64,000 nucleotides of DNA from Paenilisteria newyorkensis (GCF_000766145.1 NZ_JNFB01000047.1:1-64000), one strand, 5' to 3'. Positions 34,122-44,625 are shown, counted from the stretch's first letter. Notes: generated by a model from the sequence alone, not told the origin. A program made the numbers and translations.

Positions 34122-35393
34122 ATGGCTAGGAAAATTGCAGTCGTAGGTCTCGGCTATGTTGGCTTACCAGTAGCAGTCGCCTTCGGACAAAAGGAAAGCG
34201 TCGTCGGATTCGATATTAATCAAGGGCGCATCCAAGCACTTCAAAATAATATCGATACGACAAAAGAAGTAACCACAGAAAACCTGAAAAAAGCAAAGAT
34301 TGATTTTACGTCAGATGCAACAAAATTACAGGACTGCGATTTTATTATTGTCGCTGTACCAACCCCGATTACCAACGATAAACAACCGAATTTAGCGCCG
34401 TTAATCAGCGTCTCCCAGACCATTGGCGAGAACCTAACGGAAGGAACGATTGTCGTGTATGAATCTACGGTATACCCAGGTGTGACCGAAGAAGAATGTG
34501 TGCCAGTCCTCGAAAAATACTCCCAATTAAAAGCTGGTCAAGGCTTTTATGTAGGCTATTCCCCAGAGCGAATTAACCCCGGTGATAAGAAAAACACCTT
34601 TTCCTCTATTAACAAAATTGTATCTGGCCAAACAGAACCGATAACAGAAATTATTTATGAGACGTATAAGTCCGTGATTCAAGCGGATGTCTATAAAGCA
34701 AGCAGCATCAAGGTAGCAGAAGCCGCTAAAGTGATTGAGAATACGCAACGAGATTTAAATATCGCACTCATGAACGAATTTGCGATGATATTTGATCGGT
34801 TAGATATTGATACATCCGAAGTGTTAGCCGCAGCGAAAACAAAATGGAATTTCCTGCCCTTTGCACCAGGTCTTGTTGGTGGGCATTGTATCAGCGTTGA
34901 TCCTTATTATTTAACACACAAAGCGCAGATGCTTGGCTACGATCCACATATGATTTTAGCCGGTCGCCGAATTAATGACGGCATGAGCCACTTTATCGTG
35001 TCTGCTCTCATCAAAAAAATGATTGCCGCGGACTTACCGATTAAAAATAGCGTAGTTACGATTCTAGGCGTGACTTTTAAAGAGAATGTTCCTGATATGA
35101 GAAACTCCAAAGTGATGGATATTATCGCTGAATTAAAGCAATTTGGCATCGAGGTACAACTTTCAGATACCGTATTGGCAGCGGAAGGAACGAAGCTTGA
35201 GGATGAACTCGTACCATTTGCGGAGTTGAAGCCAAGCCACGCGGTGATTATGGCGGTACCACACGCAGATTTCCTGACAACAGGTTGGGAAGGGTTAGCA
35301 GATTTAGTCGCGCCAGGCGGGATTTTCATGGATGTGAAAGGTGCGTTAAATAGCGCGGAAAAACCAAGTCATATCGACTACTGGAGACTATAA
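34122..35393 (+). CDS. Nucleotide sugar dehydrogenase (UDP-HexNAc 6-dehydrogenase, VipA/WbpO-like)
   Basis: The 423-residue enzyme oxidises C6 of a UDP-sugar twice with NAD to a uronic acid. The NAD site is KIAVVGLGYVGLPVAVAFG at residue 4. The catalytic cysteine is in GLVGGHCISVDPYYL (about residue 260), and TFKENVPDMRNSKV is the C-terminal UDP-binding segment. The overall pattern is closest to UDP-GalNAc/UDP-GlcNAc dehydrogenases (VipA, WbpO, CapL). It would supply an aminohexuronic acid to the polymer. GAGG precedes ATG 34122, and the stop is one base from the next start. Confidence 0.92.
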   Translation: MARKIAVVGLGYVGLPVAVAFGQKESVVGFDINQGRIQALQNNIDTTKEVTTENLKKAKIDFTSDATKLQDCDFIIVAVPTPITNDKQPNLAPLISVSQTIGENLTEGTIVVYESTVYPGVTEEECVPVLEKYSQLKAGQGFYVGYSPERINPGDKKNTFSSINKIVSGQTEPITEIIYETYKSVIQADVYKASSIKVAEAAKVIENTQRDLNIALMNEFAMIFDRLDIDTSEVLAAAKTKWNFLPFAPGLVGGHCISVDPYYLTHKAQMLGYDPHMILAGRRINDGMSHFIVSALIKKMIAADLPIKNSVVTILGVTFKENVPDMRNSKVMDIIAELKQFGIEVQLSDTVLAAEGTKLEDELVPFAELKPSHAVIMAVPHADFLTTGWEGLADLVAPGGIFMDVKGALNSAEKPSHIDYWRL

Positions 35394-35394
35394 T

Positions 35395-36558
35395 ATGACC
35401 AAATTACTCATGGGCGTGACGTCATCGATCAGCCTACAACTTCTCCGAGGACAGCTAGAATACTTTAGCAACCGTGGTTACGACGTGCATCTGATTTGCT
35501 CGCCAAGTGGAGAGATAGATCAGATGCTACCGGAGAATATCACCGTGCACAACGTAAGCATGACGCGCGAAATATCACCATTTTCCGATCTACTGTCGTT
35601 GCTCCGAATTATCATGATTTATTTAAAAGTGAGGCCAGACATCACCAACGTATCCACGCCAAAAGCCAGCTTACTTTGCATGATAGCGGCATTTCTAACA
35701 CGTACGCCGACACGCATTTACTCGGTAATTGGACTAAGATTTGAAACGTGTACAGGAAAAAAACGAAAACTACTACACTTCATTGAAAAATTAGTATGTA
35801 AACTAAGCACGACATGTCTCGCGGTCAGCCCTAGCTTGAAGGAAGTTTTGGTAGAAGAACGACTAGCACCGCGAGAGAAAATTCACGTGTTGGGTTCGGG
35901 GAGCTATAACGGCCTAGACCTAGCGGAATTCGAGTTAGACGCAGCGGAAGTTGAGCGTTTGAAGAAGCAATACGTGCCGGATAATCAGCGCAAGGTCATT
36001 GGTTATGTGGGACGGTTGACGAAAGATAAAGGCATCGATGATTTGGTGGCCGCGTTTACGGAACTTTCTGCGGAACACACGAATCTCACGCTACTCTTGG
36101 TTGGTGATTTTGAAGCGGGTGATATGGTTTCACTGCTAACGCAAAAGCGAATCGAGGAAAATCCACATATCGTAAAAACCGGTTTTGTCCCTAAAACGGC
36201 TTCCTATTATCGCCTGATGGACGTGTTTATTTTACCGACGTATCGTGAGGGCTTCGGAAATGTTATTTTAGAGGCGGCTGCGGCGAATGTGCCTGTTGTT
36301 ACAACGAATGTGACGGGGGCAAAAGATGCGATTATTCCGAATGAAACGGGGCTACTAATCGAGGCGGGGCATGTAGCGGGTATGAAAAAAGCGCTGATGA
36401 CCCTACTGGAAGATAACGAGCTGGCCGAGAAGCTTAGCAAAAACGGGCGCATGCGAGTTGGTCGGGAATTTAGATCGGAAATTATTTGGCAAGAGTTAGA
36501 TAAGGTCTACAGAGAAACGGAGGTCGATAAGCAAGATGTATACGAAATGGAAAAATAG
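35395..36558 (+). CDS. Glycosyltransferase family 4 (EpsF/PglA/CapM-like)
   Basis: The 387-residue GT-B enzyme has an acceptor domain with an EpsD/PglA-like start (LLMGVTSSISLQLLRGQLEYF), the IGYVGRLTKDKGIDDLV donor-domain segment (about residue 200) and the EX7E-like signature YREGFGNVILEAAA (about 283). PglA of Campylobacter adds GalNAc to lipid-linked diNAcBac, and this protein may act at the same step given its place directly before the initiating transferase. It overlaps the next gene by 23 bases. Confidence 0.9.
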   Translation: MTKLLMGVTSSISLQLLRGQLEYFSNRGYDVHLICSPSGEIDQMLPENITVHNVSMTREISPFSDLLSLLRIIMIYLKVRPDITNVSTPKASLLCMIAAFLTRTPTRIYSVIGLRFETCTGKKRKLLHFIEKLVCKLSTTCLAVSPSLKEVLVEERLAPREKIHVLGSGSYNGLDLAEFELDAAEVERLKKQYVPDNQRKVIGYVGRLTKDKGIDDLVAAFTELSAEHTNLTLLLVGDFEAGDMVSLLTQKRIEENPHIVKTGFVPKTASYYRLMDVFILPTYREGFGNVILEAAAANVPVVTTNVTGAKDAIIPNETGLLIEAGHVAGMKKALMTLLEDNELAEKLSKNGRMRVGREFRSEIIWQELDKVYRETEVDKQDVYEMEK

Positions 36559-37144
36559 TACGGATCGGTGCCTAGCCATCGTGATGCTATTGTTACTATC
36601 GCCATTGTTACTAGTTATCGCCCTACTCGTATGGGTGAAATTAGACAGGAAAATCATCTTTTCGCAAGAACGCGTAGGTTTGCACGAAAAGATTTTCAAC
36701 ATATATAAGTTTAAAACGATGACAGATGAGCGGGACGCAGAAGGTAAATTGCTACCAGATAACGAACGACTTCATGCCTTTGGGAACGCATTACGGAAGC
36801 TGAGTTTGGACGAGTTGCCACAATTAATTAATGTAATCAAGGGCGACATGAATTTTATCGGACCACGACCATTGCTAAAAGAATACCTCGCTTTTTACTC
36901 AGAGGAAGAGAAGAAACGTCACAACACGAAGCCTGGTCTCAGTGGTTGGGCACAAGTGAACGGGCGCAATAGCATCAGCTGGCAGGAGAAATTTCAATTA
37001 GACCTCTATTATGTCGAAAATCAGTCGCTGAAATTAGATATGCTCATCTACAAAAAAACGATTTTGAAAGTGGTTCGTCGAGAAAATGTGAATACGTCAG
37101 AGCAAGTGACGATGGAAAGGTTGGACGAGATTAAACATGCTTAA
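36536..37144 (+). CDS. Undecaprenyl-phosphate sugar-1-phosphate transferase (EpsL/PglC-like)
   Basis: The 202-residue monotopic phosphoglycosyltransferase has one hydrophobic N-terminal segment (about residues 13-35). The core contains IFSQERVGLHEKIFNIYKFKTM, RLHAFGNALRKLSLDELPQL and the catalytic DE pair in LSLDELPQ, FIGPRP and PGLSGWAQVNGRN. It links the first sugar phosphate to the lipid carrier. The short size matches PglC and EpsL, which use UDP-diacetylbacillosamine, and the neighbouring genes supply that sugar. It overlaps the genes on both sides. Confidence 0.92.
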   Translation: MYTKWKNSTDRCLAIVMLLLLSPLLLVIALLVWVKLDRKIIFSQERVGLHEKIFNIYKFKTMTDERDAEGKLLPDNERLHAFGNALRKLSLDELPQLINVIKGDMNFIGPRPLLKEYLAFYSEEEKKRHNTKPGLSGWAQVNGRNSISWQEKFQLDLYYVENQSLKLDMLIYKKTILKVVRRENVNTSEQVTMERLDEIKHA

Positions 37145-38279
37145 AACAAAGAAGATGATTCCGTTAGCAGTACCTCACATGAGTGGTATGGAAGAGAAAT
37201 ATATTCAGAAGGCTTTTCAGGAAAATTGGATTGCGCCATTGGGCTCGAATGTAGACGGATTTGAAGCAAGTATCGCATCGTATAATCACGTTTCGGATGC
37301 AGCGGTTGTTTCTTCTGGAACGGCGGCTATTCATTTAGCGCTTCAACTTTTAAATGTTGGTGCCGGCGATACGGTATTTTGCTCCACATTTACGTTTGTT
37401 GCTAGCATCAACCCAGCGTTGTATCTTGGCGCGAAACCAGTATTTATCGATTCGGAGGAAGAGACTTGGTGCATGTCCCCATTTGCTCTCAAAGCCGCAT
37501 TAGAAGACGCGCGACAAAAGAACCGACTACCAAAAGCAATCATCGTTGTGCATATTTATGGACAGTCCGCGAAAATGGATGAAATCATCGCTTTGGCTAA
37601 CGAATACGGGGTTCCAATCGTAGAAGATGCCGCGGAAGCACTTGGAGGTACGTATCGAAATGCCCCACTTGGAACGCTTGGCGACCTCGGTATTTTCTCT
37701 TTTAATGGGAATAAAATCATTACGACATCGGGTGGCGGTGCTTTAGTGGCTAAGCAACCTGAGAAAATCGCAGAAGCCCGCTTTTTAGCTAGCCAGTCTA
37801 AAGAGGACGCACCGTACTATTTACATCACCAAGTTGGTTATAATTATCGCTTGAGCAACGTGCTTGCTGGGATTGGTATCGCGCAAATGGACGTTTTGAA
37901 TGACCGGGTGGCTAAAAAACAGGAGATATTTGCAGCGTATGAAGCGGGATTAGCGGATGTTCCGGGCTCAGTGATGATGCCGGAATTGGATGTTGCAACA
38001 GGAAATCGGTGGCTTTCGACCATGACTTTTGATACGGATGGGAAAACACCGGAAGACGTGATGGAATTATTGAAGGCGCAAGGGATTGATAGTCGTTTAT
38101 TGTGGAAGCCAATGCATCAACAACCACTTTTCCAAGATGCGCCGTTTTATGCGGATGAAGCAGGAGATGTGGCGACAAAATTGTTCGAAACGGGGTTATG
38201 TTTGCCATCTAGCACGCAGATGACGCAAGAAGAACAGGAATACGTGATTGACGCAGTAAAAAAAATTCTCAGCAAATAA
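37137..38279 (+). CDS. DegT/DnrJ/EryC1 aminotransferase (EpsN/PglE-like)
   Basis: The 380-residue PLP enzyme aminates the 4-keto sugar. The PLP lysine is in SFNGNKIITTSGGGAL (about residue 192). VEDAAEALGGTY contains the PLP-contacting Asp, and VSSGTAAIHLALQLL is the N-terminal cofactor region. The start PLAVPHMSGMEEKYI and the lysine motif resemble PglE and EpsN, UDP-4-amino-6-deoxy-HexNAc transaminases. It forms step two of the proposed bacillosamine pathway. It overlaps the previous gene by 8 bases. Confidence 0.93.
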   Translation: MLKTKKMIPLAVPHMSGMEEKYIQKAFQENWIAPLGSNVDGFEASIASYNHVSDAAVVSSGTAAIHLALQLLNVGAGDTVFCSTFTFVASINPALYLGAKPVFIDSEEETWCMSPFALKAALEDARQKNRLPKAIIVVHIYGQSAKMDEIIALANEYGVPIVEDAAEALGGTYRNAPLGTLGDLGIFSFNGNKIITTSGGGALVAKQPEKIAEARFLASQSKEDAPYYLHHQVGYNYRLSNVLAGIGIAQMDVLNDRVAKKQEIFAAYEAGLADVPGSVMMPELDVATGNRWLSTMTFDTDGKTPEDVMELLKAQGIDSRLLWKPMHQQPLFQDAPFYADEAGDVATKLFETGLCLPSSTQMTQEEQEYVIDAVKKILSK

Positions 38280-38301
38280 TTTGAAGGATGTATGAATAAA
38301 T

Positions 38302-39732
38302 ATGCCAATAAAAATTCCTAAACAATTCTACGTTATAGCAGTAAATGTAATCATGTTAGCCATTGGTGTTTTTGTGACTTTCTATGTGGCAGGTAATACC
38401 AATGCGAGTGGCTATAATCGACTCTATTTATTACCATTGACGTTTACGGTCAGCTTCTTGTTCGTCTTTTCGCGAATCTTATTTCAGCGGTTCAAAGTAT
38501 TTATCATTGTCTTTACTGGTATTGGATTTGCTAGGTTTGTCGTGTTGCCTTATTTTATCGTATTTAATGATTATTATGGAGGCAGATCACCAGAACCACC
38601 GCTTGCAGGCTCGATGGAAACTGCGATTTATTTAATGGTGTATGAGCTGATTGTCGTGACGATTGTCATTGGGATACTTGATTACTTTCAAAATAAGAAA
38701 TACAAGCCGAGAAATACGCAGCAACCTTTTGATGAAACGAAAAGTTATTTTGGTTATGTGGTATTTATCGTCGTGGCTATTGTGGCAGCGCTAGGGATAC
38801 CGAATGTCATTTCATCGATTAGTTTCTTTATTCCAAAACCAGATTTGGTGGATGTGATGGAAGGCAGTAATGTGATGGTCATGCTTGGCGGTTATATGTT
38901 TATTTTAGCGAAGCAACTTGTGTTCATTATGGTTACGTGGTGGGCGCATAAGAGGCACCGGGCAACGAGTCAGTTACTCTATGTGTGGATTGCGATAGGT
39001 GCTTTATTTGCTAATATTGGAATATTTATCGGTACGAATCGTTCAGATATTGTGTTAGTTGCGATTGTTAGTTTAGTGACATTTCGATTGTTGTTTCCGA
39101 AGTATTTTAAACTCGTTGTGCTACTTGTCGTCGGGATGCTCGTTGGAATTCTCTTGATTATGAGTACGGTGCGAAATATTGCATCGATATCTGGCGGTAC
39201 GAGCGGGATTACGGATTTCACGGATAATTTGCAAGTGTATTTTGGTGGGCCGTATAATGTGGCGATGGCGCTTGAAACGAAACTGATTTACCCGGAAGCG
39301 CAGAATTGGAGTGTACTATTTTTCGATATTTTCAGGCCGATGATTGGGGTCAATATGTTGGTGAAAGATTTGCCGTTTGAGTATTCGAATATTTTCTTTA
39401 ATCAACGCTATTTTTATTCGGATCATGCGACGCAAATTTTGCCGATGATTGGTCAGGGAAACCTGTTTTTCGGATATCTTTTGTCACCGTTGTTATCTGT
39501 GTTAGTGGTGTGTCTCGCTTATTTCATTCAGTCCAAAATTGATCAAACGCGTTCTATCGAGATGTTCTATTTCCTTACCTTAGTTTGTACGAGAATGGGA
39601 ATGTTGATGGGACAGAATACGATGAATATTATCAATGATCTCAGTTATAACTTGGCTCTGTTTTTAATCGTGTACTATGTGAATCGCAAAATTGTTTACA
39701 AGAAACGTCTAGGAGATGTGCATTATGAATAA
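38302..39732 (+). CDS. Oligosaccharide repeat-unit polymerase (Wzy-like)
   Basis: The 476-residue integral membrane protein has about 12 hydrophobic segments and a large extracytoplasmic loop in the second half (about residues 290-390, containing FGGPYNVAMALETK and FNQRYFYSDHATQ). This topology and the position in the cluster identify it as the repeat-unit polymerase; sequence similarity in this family is low. AAGGATG precedes ATG 38302. The 3' end overlaps the next gene's start. Confidence 0.82.
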   Translation: MPIKIPKQFYVIAVNVIMLAIGVFVTFYVAGNTNASGYNRLYLLPLTFTVSFLFVFSRILFQRFKVFIIVFTGIGFARFVVLPYFIVFNDYYGGRSPEPPLAGSMETAIYLMVYELIVVTIVIGILDYFQNKKYKPRNTQQPFDETKSYFGYVVFIVVAIVAALGIPNVISSISFFIPKPDLVDVMEGSNVMVMLGGYMFILAKQLVFIMVTWWAHKRHRATSQLLYVWIAIGALFANIGIFIGTNRSDIVLVAIVSLVTFRLLFPKYFKLVVLLVVGMLVGILLIMSTVRNIASISGGTSGITDFTDNLQVYFGGPYNVAMALETKLIYPEAQNWSVLFFDIFRPMIGVNMLVKDLPFEYSNIFFNQRYFYSDHATQILPMIGQGNLFFGYLLSPLLSVLVVCLAYFIQSKIDQTRSIEMFYFLTLVCTRMGMLMGQNTMNIINDLSYNLALFLIVYYVNRKIVYKKRLGDVHYE

Positions 39733-40252
39733 GAAAAAATTGTTTTTCCGATATGTGTTACCGATGCATTGCATTCAATTGATTACTGCGCTGATGCCAA
39801 ATACGGATATTACGACGAAAATTCGTGGTCGGTTGATGCGTCCATTTTTCAAGCAATGTGGGTCTAATTTTCGGGTTGGGGCGCGGGTTATTATTAATCG
39901 TCCGGATTTGATTAGTATTGGGGATAATGTGTATATTGCGCACCAATGTTATTTGAACGGGACGGGCGGTTTGAAGATTGAGCGGAACGTTTCTGTGGGG
40001 CCGATGTGCGTGATTGTGACGTCGAAACATGTGTATGAAAATGGTGCGGTTTCGATGGATTCTAAAGCAAGCCGTGTTGTCATTGGAAAAGGTTCGTGGC
40101 TCGCGAGTCATGCGGTGATTAATGCTGGTGTTACGGTGGCGGAAGGGACGACTGTTGGAGCGAACGCGGTGGTAACGAAGGATTTTGAACCACATACGGT
40201 GCTTGGTGGCGTGCCAGCTCGTGTGATTCGCACGCAGGAAACATCTTTATGA
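39725..40252 (+). CDS. Hexapeptide-repeat acyltransferase (O-acetyltransferase type)
   Basis: The protein of about 175 residues has left-handed beta-helix hexapeptide repeats (IGDNVYIAHQCYLNGTGG, VSVGPMCVIVTSKH, IGKGSWLASHAVINAGVTV, VGANAVVTKDF). The C-terminal pattern GGVPARVIR is of the maltose/serine acetyltransferase-like group. It probably O-acetylates the polymer or a precursor. ATG 39725 is chosen because AGGAG (39711-39715) lies 9 bases upstream; ATG 39716 abuts it. It overlaps both neighbours by a few bases. Confidence 0.88.
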   Translation: MNKKKLFFRYVLPMHCIQLITALMPNTDITTKIRGRLMRPFFKQCGSNFRVGARVIINRPDLISIGDNVYIAHQCYLNGTGGLKIERNVSVGPMCVIVTSKHVYENGAVSMDSKASRVVIGKGSWLASHAVINAGVTVAEGTTVGANAVVTKDFEPHTVLGGVPARVIRTQETSL

Positions 40253-42126
40253 GTTTCGCCGCGCAAATGTTCAATAATGCCTTCTTCCTGACTTTCGTTA
40301 AAAAGGGGTTCGTCGTTCTTAACGGGATTATTAGTTTGATGCTGGTGGCTAGATACTTCGGGCCTGCGATGCGCGGGGAATACATGTTTATCGTCAATGT
40401 TGTAATTGTGGGAACGACGATTCTGAACTTAGGTATTTCGCTGATTTACCCGCATTTTAGAAAACAAGATAAGCGCGCGAAAAATCTCTTTGTGAGCTAT
40501 TCTTTTCTGCAGTTTTTTCTGTATTTGATTATTTCTATGCTTATTCTGGTCTTCACGAAAGATGTGATTGTAGGTCTAAGTGCGTTGCTGATTAGTGTGA
40601 ATGTGTTGAATTTGCAAGTGACACAGATTAATCTCGTGGAAAATTTGAAGCAGCAGTCGATGATTATTATTATTTCGTCGCTTATCAATACGGCATTGAT
40701 TACCCTCGCTTTTTTTCTGACGAGTGAGAATTTGTATCTGATTTTGATTATTTTCGGATTGAAAAGTTATGTATCGATGGTGTTTTCTTTAGCATCGTTG
40801 TGGGATAAGGATTTTAAGTTTACGATTGTTCCGGTTAAATATAAGAAGATGACCGCGCTGGCCTTTCTCCCGTTATTGACTTCTTTCTTGATCGCGATTA
40901 ACTATCAAGCAGATATTATTATTTTGAAAATGATGTCTGTGGATTTTTATCATATTGGGTTGTATAGTACGGGTGTGGCGCTTGCGGAGTATTCGTGGAT
41001 GATTCCGGATATTTTTAAAGAGGTTATGTTCCATCATAATGCGCGAAAAGATGATATCAAACGCATGACATTTTCGATTCGATTAGGTTTCACAGCGGTT
41101 GTTTCCGTTGCGATTCTGGTCATTGCTTTTGGAAAACCAATATTGGGATTATTATTTGGAGCTGATTTTGTAGCAGCGTACCCGATTGTCGTATGGATGT
41201 TTTTGGCGGTTCCTTTTATGGTGTATACGAAAATTATTGGGACGCTGTTTTCGGCAAATGGCGGTTGGCGATTTTACTTCACGACCTTGCTTATTAGCGT
41301 GCTACTGAACATCGGCTTGAACGTGGCGCTCATTCCATCGTTTCATATTTATGGTTCTGCGTTTGCTTCGGTGATTTCGTACGCCTTTTGTGGGATGACG
41401 ATGCTATTTTGGTTTAAACGGAAATATAAAGTGCCGTTTCGCGATGTATTGTTTGTGAAATGGGAAGATATGCAGAAGTTGATGCCATTTTTAGCTAGGA
41501 AAAAAGCATCGTCGGTGGAATCGCTCATTATTATTGGCGACGGTGGACATAGTAAAATGGTGCAGAATATTGTTCGGGAGAGTGGGACATATCGGCTGAC
41601 CGAAGTGTGGGATGATAAGTATCCTGAACCTGTGGCGCGAGACGGGATTCTCTACACTTCATTGGACGAAAAATTGCAGAGCTTGACGCAAATGGATAGC
41701 GATGTTGCTTTTTTTGTAGCGATTGGTGATAATGAGATTCGGAAAAAAATCGCTAGAACATTGGCTTTAGCTGGGAAAAAATTCGCGGTGATTGTTCATC
41801 CGACTGCGTTTGTCGAAGCAACGGTGGAAATCGGCGAAGGTAGTCTGGTCATGGCTGGATCGATCGTTCAGGCGAATACCGTACTCGGGAAACATGTGAT
41901 TGTAAATAGTGGCGCTACCGTGGAACATGACATTTCGGTTGGGAATTTTGTTCATTTTGCTCCAGGAAGTGTTGTGACGGGCGGATGTACCGTTGCGGAT
42001 AACGTGTTGATTGGCGCCGGGAGTGTCGTCGTGCCGAATATCAGCATTGGAGCGAATGTCGTTGTAGGCGCGGGCAGTACATTGACGCGAAATCTCGAAG
42101 AACACAGTAGAAAAAAGACCGAATAG
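40249..42126 (+). CDS. Fusion of Wzx-type flippase and PglD-like sugar acetyltransferase
   Basis: The 625-residue protein has two parts. Residues 1 to about 405 are a MATE/MOP-fold polysaccharide flippase with about 12 membrane helices (MFNNAFFLTFVKKGFVVLNG start). Residues about 421-625 are a complete PglD-like acetyltransferase: the N-terminal Rossmann part SLIIIGDGGHSKMVQNIV, then hexapeptide repeats with the catalytic His in NSGATVEHDISVGNFVHFAPG. The second part would make the third bacillosamine step on the cytoplasmic face. No frame break or start codon with a ribosome binding site is seen at the junction. The fusion is unusual, as these are separate proteins in eps and pgl loci. Last gene of the cluster. 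Confidence 0.9.
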   Translation: MSFAAQMFNNAFFLTFVKKGFVVLNGIISLMLVARYFGPAMRGEYMFIVNVVIVGTTILNLGISLIYPHFRKQDKRAKNLFVSYSFLQFFLYLIISMLILVFTKDVIVGLSALLISVNVLNLQVTQINLVENLKQQSMIIIISSLINTALITLAFFLTSENLYLILIIFGLKSYVSMVFSLASLWDKDFKFTIVPVKYKKMTALAFLPLLTSFLIAINYQADIIILKMMSVDFYHIGLYSTGVALAEYSWMIPDIFKEVMFHHNARKDDIKRMTFSIRLGFTAVVSVAILVIAFGKPILGLLFGADFVAAYPIVVWMFLAVPFMVYTKIIGTLFSANGGWRFYFTTLLISVLLNIGLNVALIPSFHIYGSAFASVISYAFCGMTMLFWFKRKYKVPFRDVLFVKWEDMQKLMPFLARKKASSVESLIIIGDGGHSKMVQNIVRESGTYRLTEVWDDKYPEPVARDGILYTSLDEKLQSLTQMDSDVAFFVAIGDNEIRKKIARTLALAGKKFAVIVHPTAFVEATVEIGEGSLVMAGSIVQANTVLGKHVIVNSGATVEHDISVGNFVHFAPGSVVTGGCTVADNVLIGAGSVVVPNISIGANVVVGAGSTLTRNLEEHSRKKTE

Positions 42127-42161
42127 TGCGGGAAAAGTAGCCCGTCATTATTCGGTCTTTT
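42113..42161. terminator. Bidirectional terminator (polysaccharide cluster / gdhA)
   Basis: AAAAGACCGAATA (42113-42125) pairs with TATTCGGTCTTTT (42149-42161); the inner CGGG/CCCG adds a further stem. The left arm overlaps the last codons of the fusion gene. Confidence 0.9.
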
Positions 42162-42167
42162 AGCTAT

Positions 42168-43568
<1,401 letters not shown>

Positions 43569-43800
43569 TTAAGTGAGAATAAACGTATCATTGAATGGGA
43601 TATATCCGACTGCGTTTGTTCTTGGTTTTCAGGATTTGGCTGTTCTGAAATTTCACTTATAATGTTAGTTTACATGAAAAATGGGAAGGATACAAGGTAA
43701 AAAAACGATTTTTCTGATTTTTTTAACAAGGTGCGCAATTTACAAACGCTTTCTTTGAGTGGCGTCGGAATGTTACAATGGGAGGGAGTTTTGAAAAGAA

Positions 43801-44601
43801 ATGAGGGAATGGATAGTGTACAAAGATGAAATGTTAGAAAAAGGCTTTATTCGATTCGATGCGGGGGCGGATATTGGTCGTTTATATAAGAAGGATGCGG
43901 CTTGGATTGTGGAGCAGTTTGGCGAGATTGAGCGGGCTTTTGAGGATTTGCCAGTCGATGTTTATGCGGCTGGGCTTCATCGATATCGCCGGTTTTCGCG
44001 TGCGGTTATTTTGCCGTGGTCGAATCGGGTGGAATGGTTGCCAGCGATGGTGAATGCGGATGGGGAGGAAGTTGCGGAGTATTTCCAAGGCGCGTTTAAT
44101 CCGGAGTTTAAGGATGCGTATCGCAGTTTTCCAATGTTGCAAAAGGAGATGCTGGAAAATGAGCTTTTGAAGCGGATTATTCAGTTTGATTTTGCTCAGA
44201 CGTATTGGGATGCGCGGGATATGGTGATGCCGGTGAATGTGGGCGTTCATTTCGTGAAGTTGAAGGTGGAGCAGGATGGGGACGAGGCGGTTTCATCGCC
44301 GAACTGTTTGCATCGGGACGGGGAGCCGTTTACGTTTGCACATTTGGTGAAGCGCCGGAATGTCGTTGGTGGTCAGAATGTGATTGCGACGGTGGATGAT
44401 GTGGATCAATTCCCAGAAGATATTGATGCGGGGCATATTTTTGCGGATTTTGCGTTGACGAAAAGCTTGGAGTCTTACGGGGTTGCGGATGTGGCGGTGA
44501 GCCATTATGTGAGCGCGGTTCGTAAAGGGAGTAGCGATGCGGCTGGAGAGCGGTCGATGATTTTGATTGATTATCAGCCGACTGTTGTGAAGCCGCTTTG
44601 A
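43801..44601 (+). CDS. 2-oxoglutarate/Fe(II) dioxygenase family protein (amino acid hydroxylase-like, PF10014 type)
   Basis: The 266-residue protein resembles the family of Bacillus L-isoleucine 4-hydroxylase (IDO). The iron ligands appear as H171 and D173 in LHRDGEPFTFAHL, a distal histidine at about 235 (VSHYVSAV), and a possible 2-oxoglutarate-binding Arg at about 251. AGLHRYRRFSRAV and NVVGGQN are also family-like. It probably hydroxylates a free amino acid; the substrate is unknown. The start is uncertain: ATG 43801 is 14 bases after GGAGGG, while GTG 43816 lies 7 bases after GAGGGA. An extended -10 (TGTTACAAT, ending 43779) is the likely promoter. Confidence 0.82.
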   Translation: MREWIVYKDEMLEKGFIRFDAGADIGRLYKKDAAWIVEQFGEIERAFEDLPVDVYAAGLHRYRRFSRAVILPWSNRVEWLPAMVNADGEEVAEYFQGAFNPEFKDAYRSFPMLQKEMLENELLKRIIQFDFAQTYWDARDMVMPVNVGVHFVKLKVEQDGDEAVSSPNCLHRDGEPFTFAHLVKRRNVVGGQNVIATVDDVDQFPEDIDAGHIFADFALTKSLESYGVADVAVSHYVSAVRKGSSDAAGERSMILIDYQPTVVKPL

Positions 44602-44625
44602 TTAGAAGGATATTAGATATAGACC

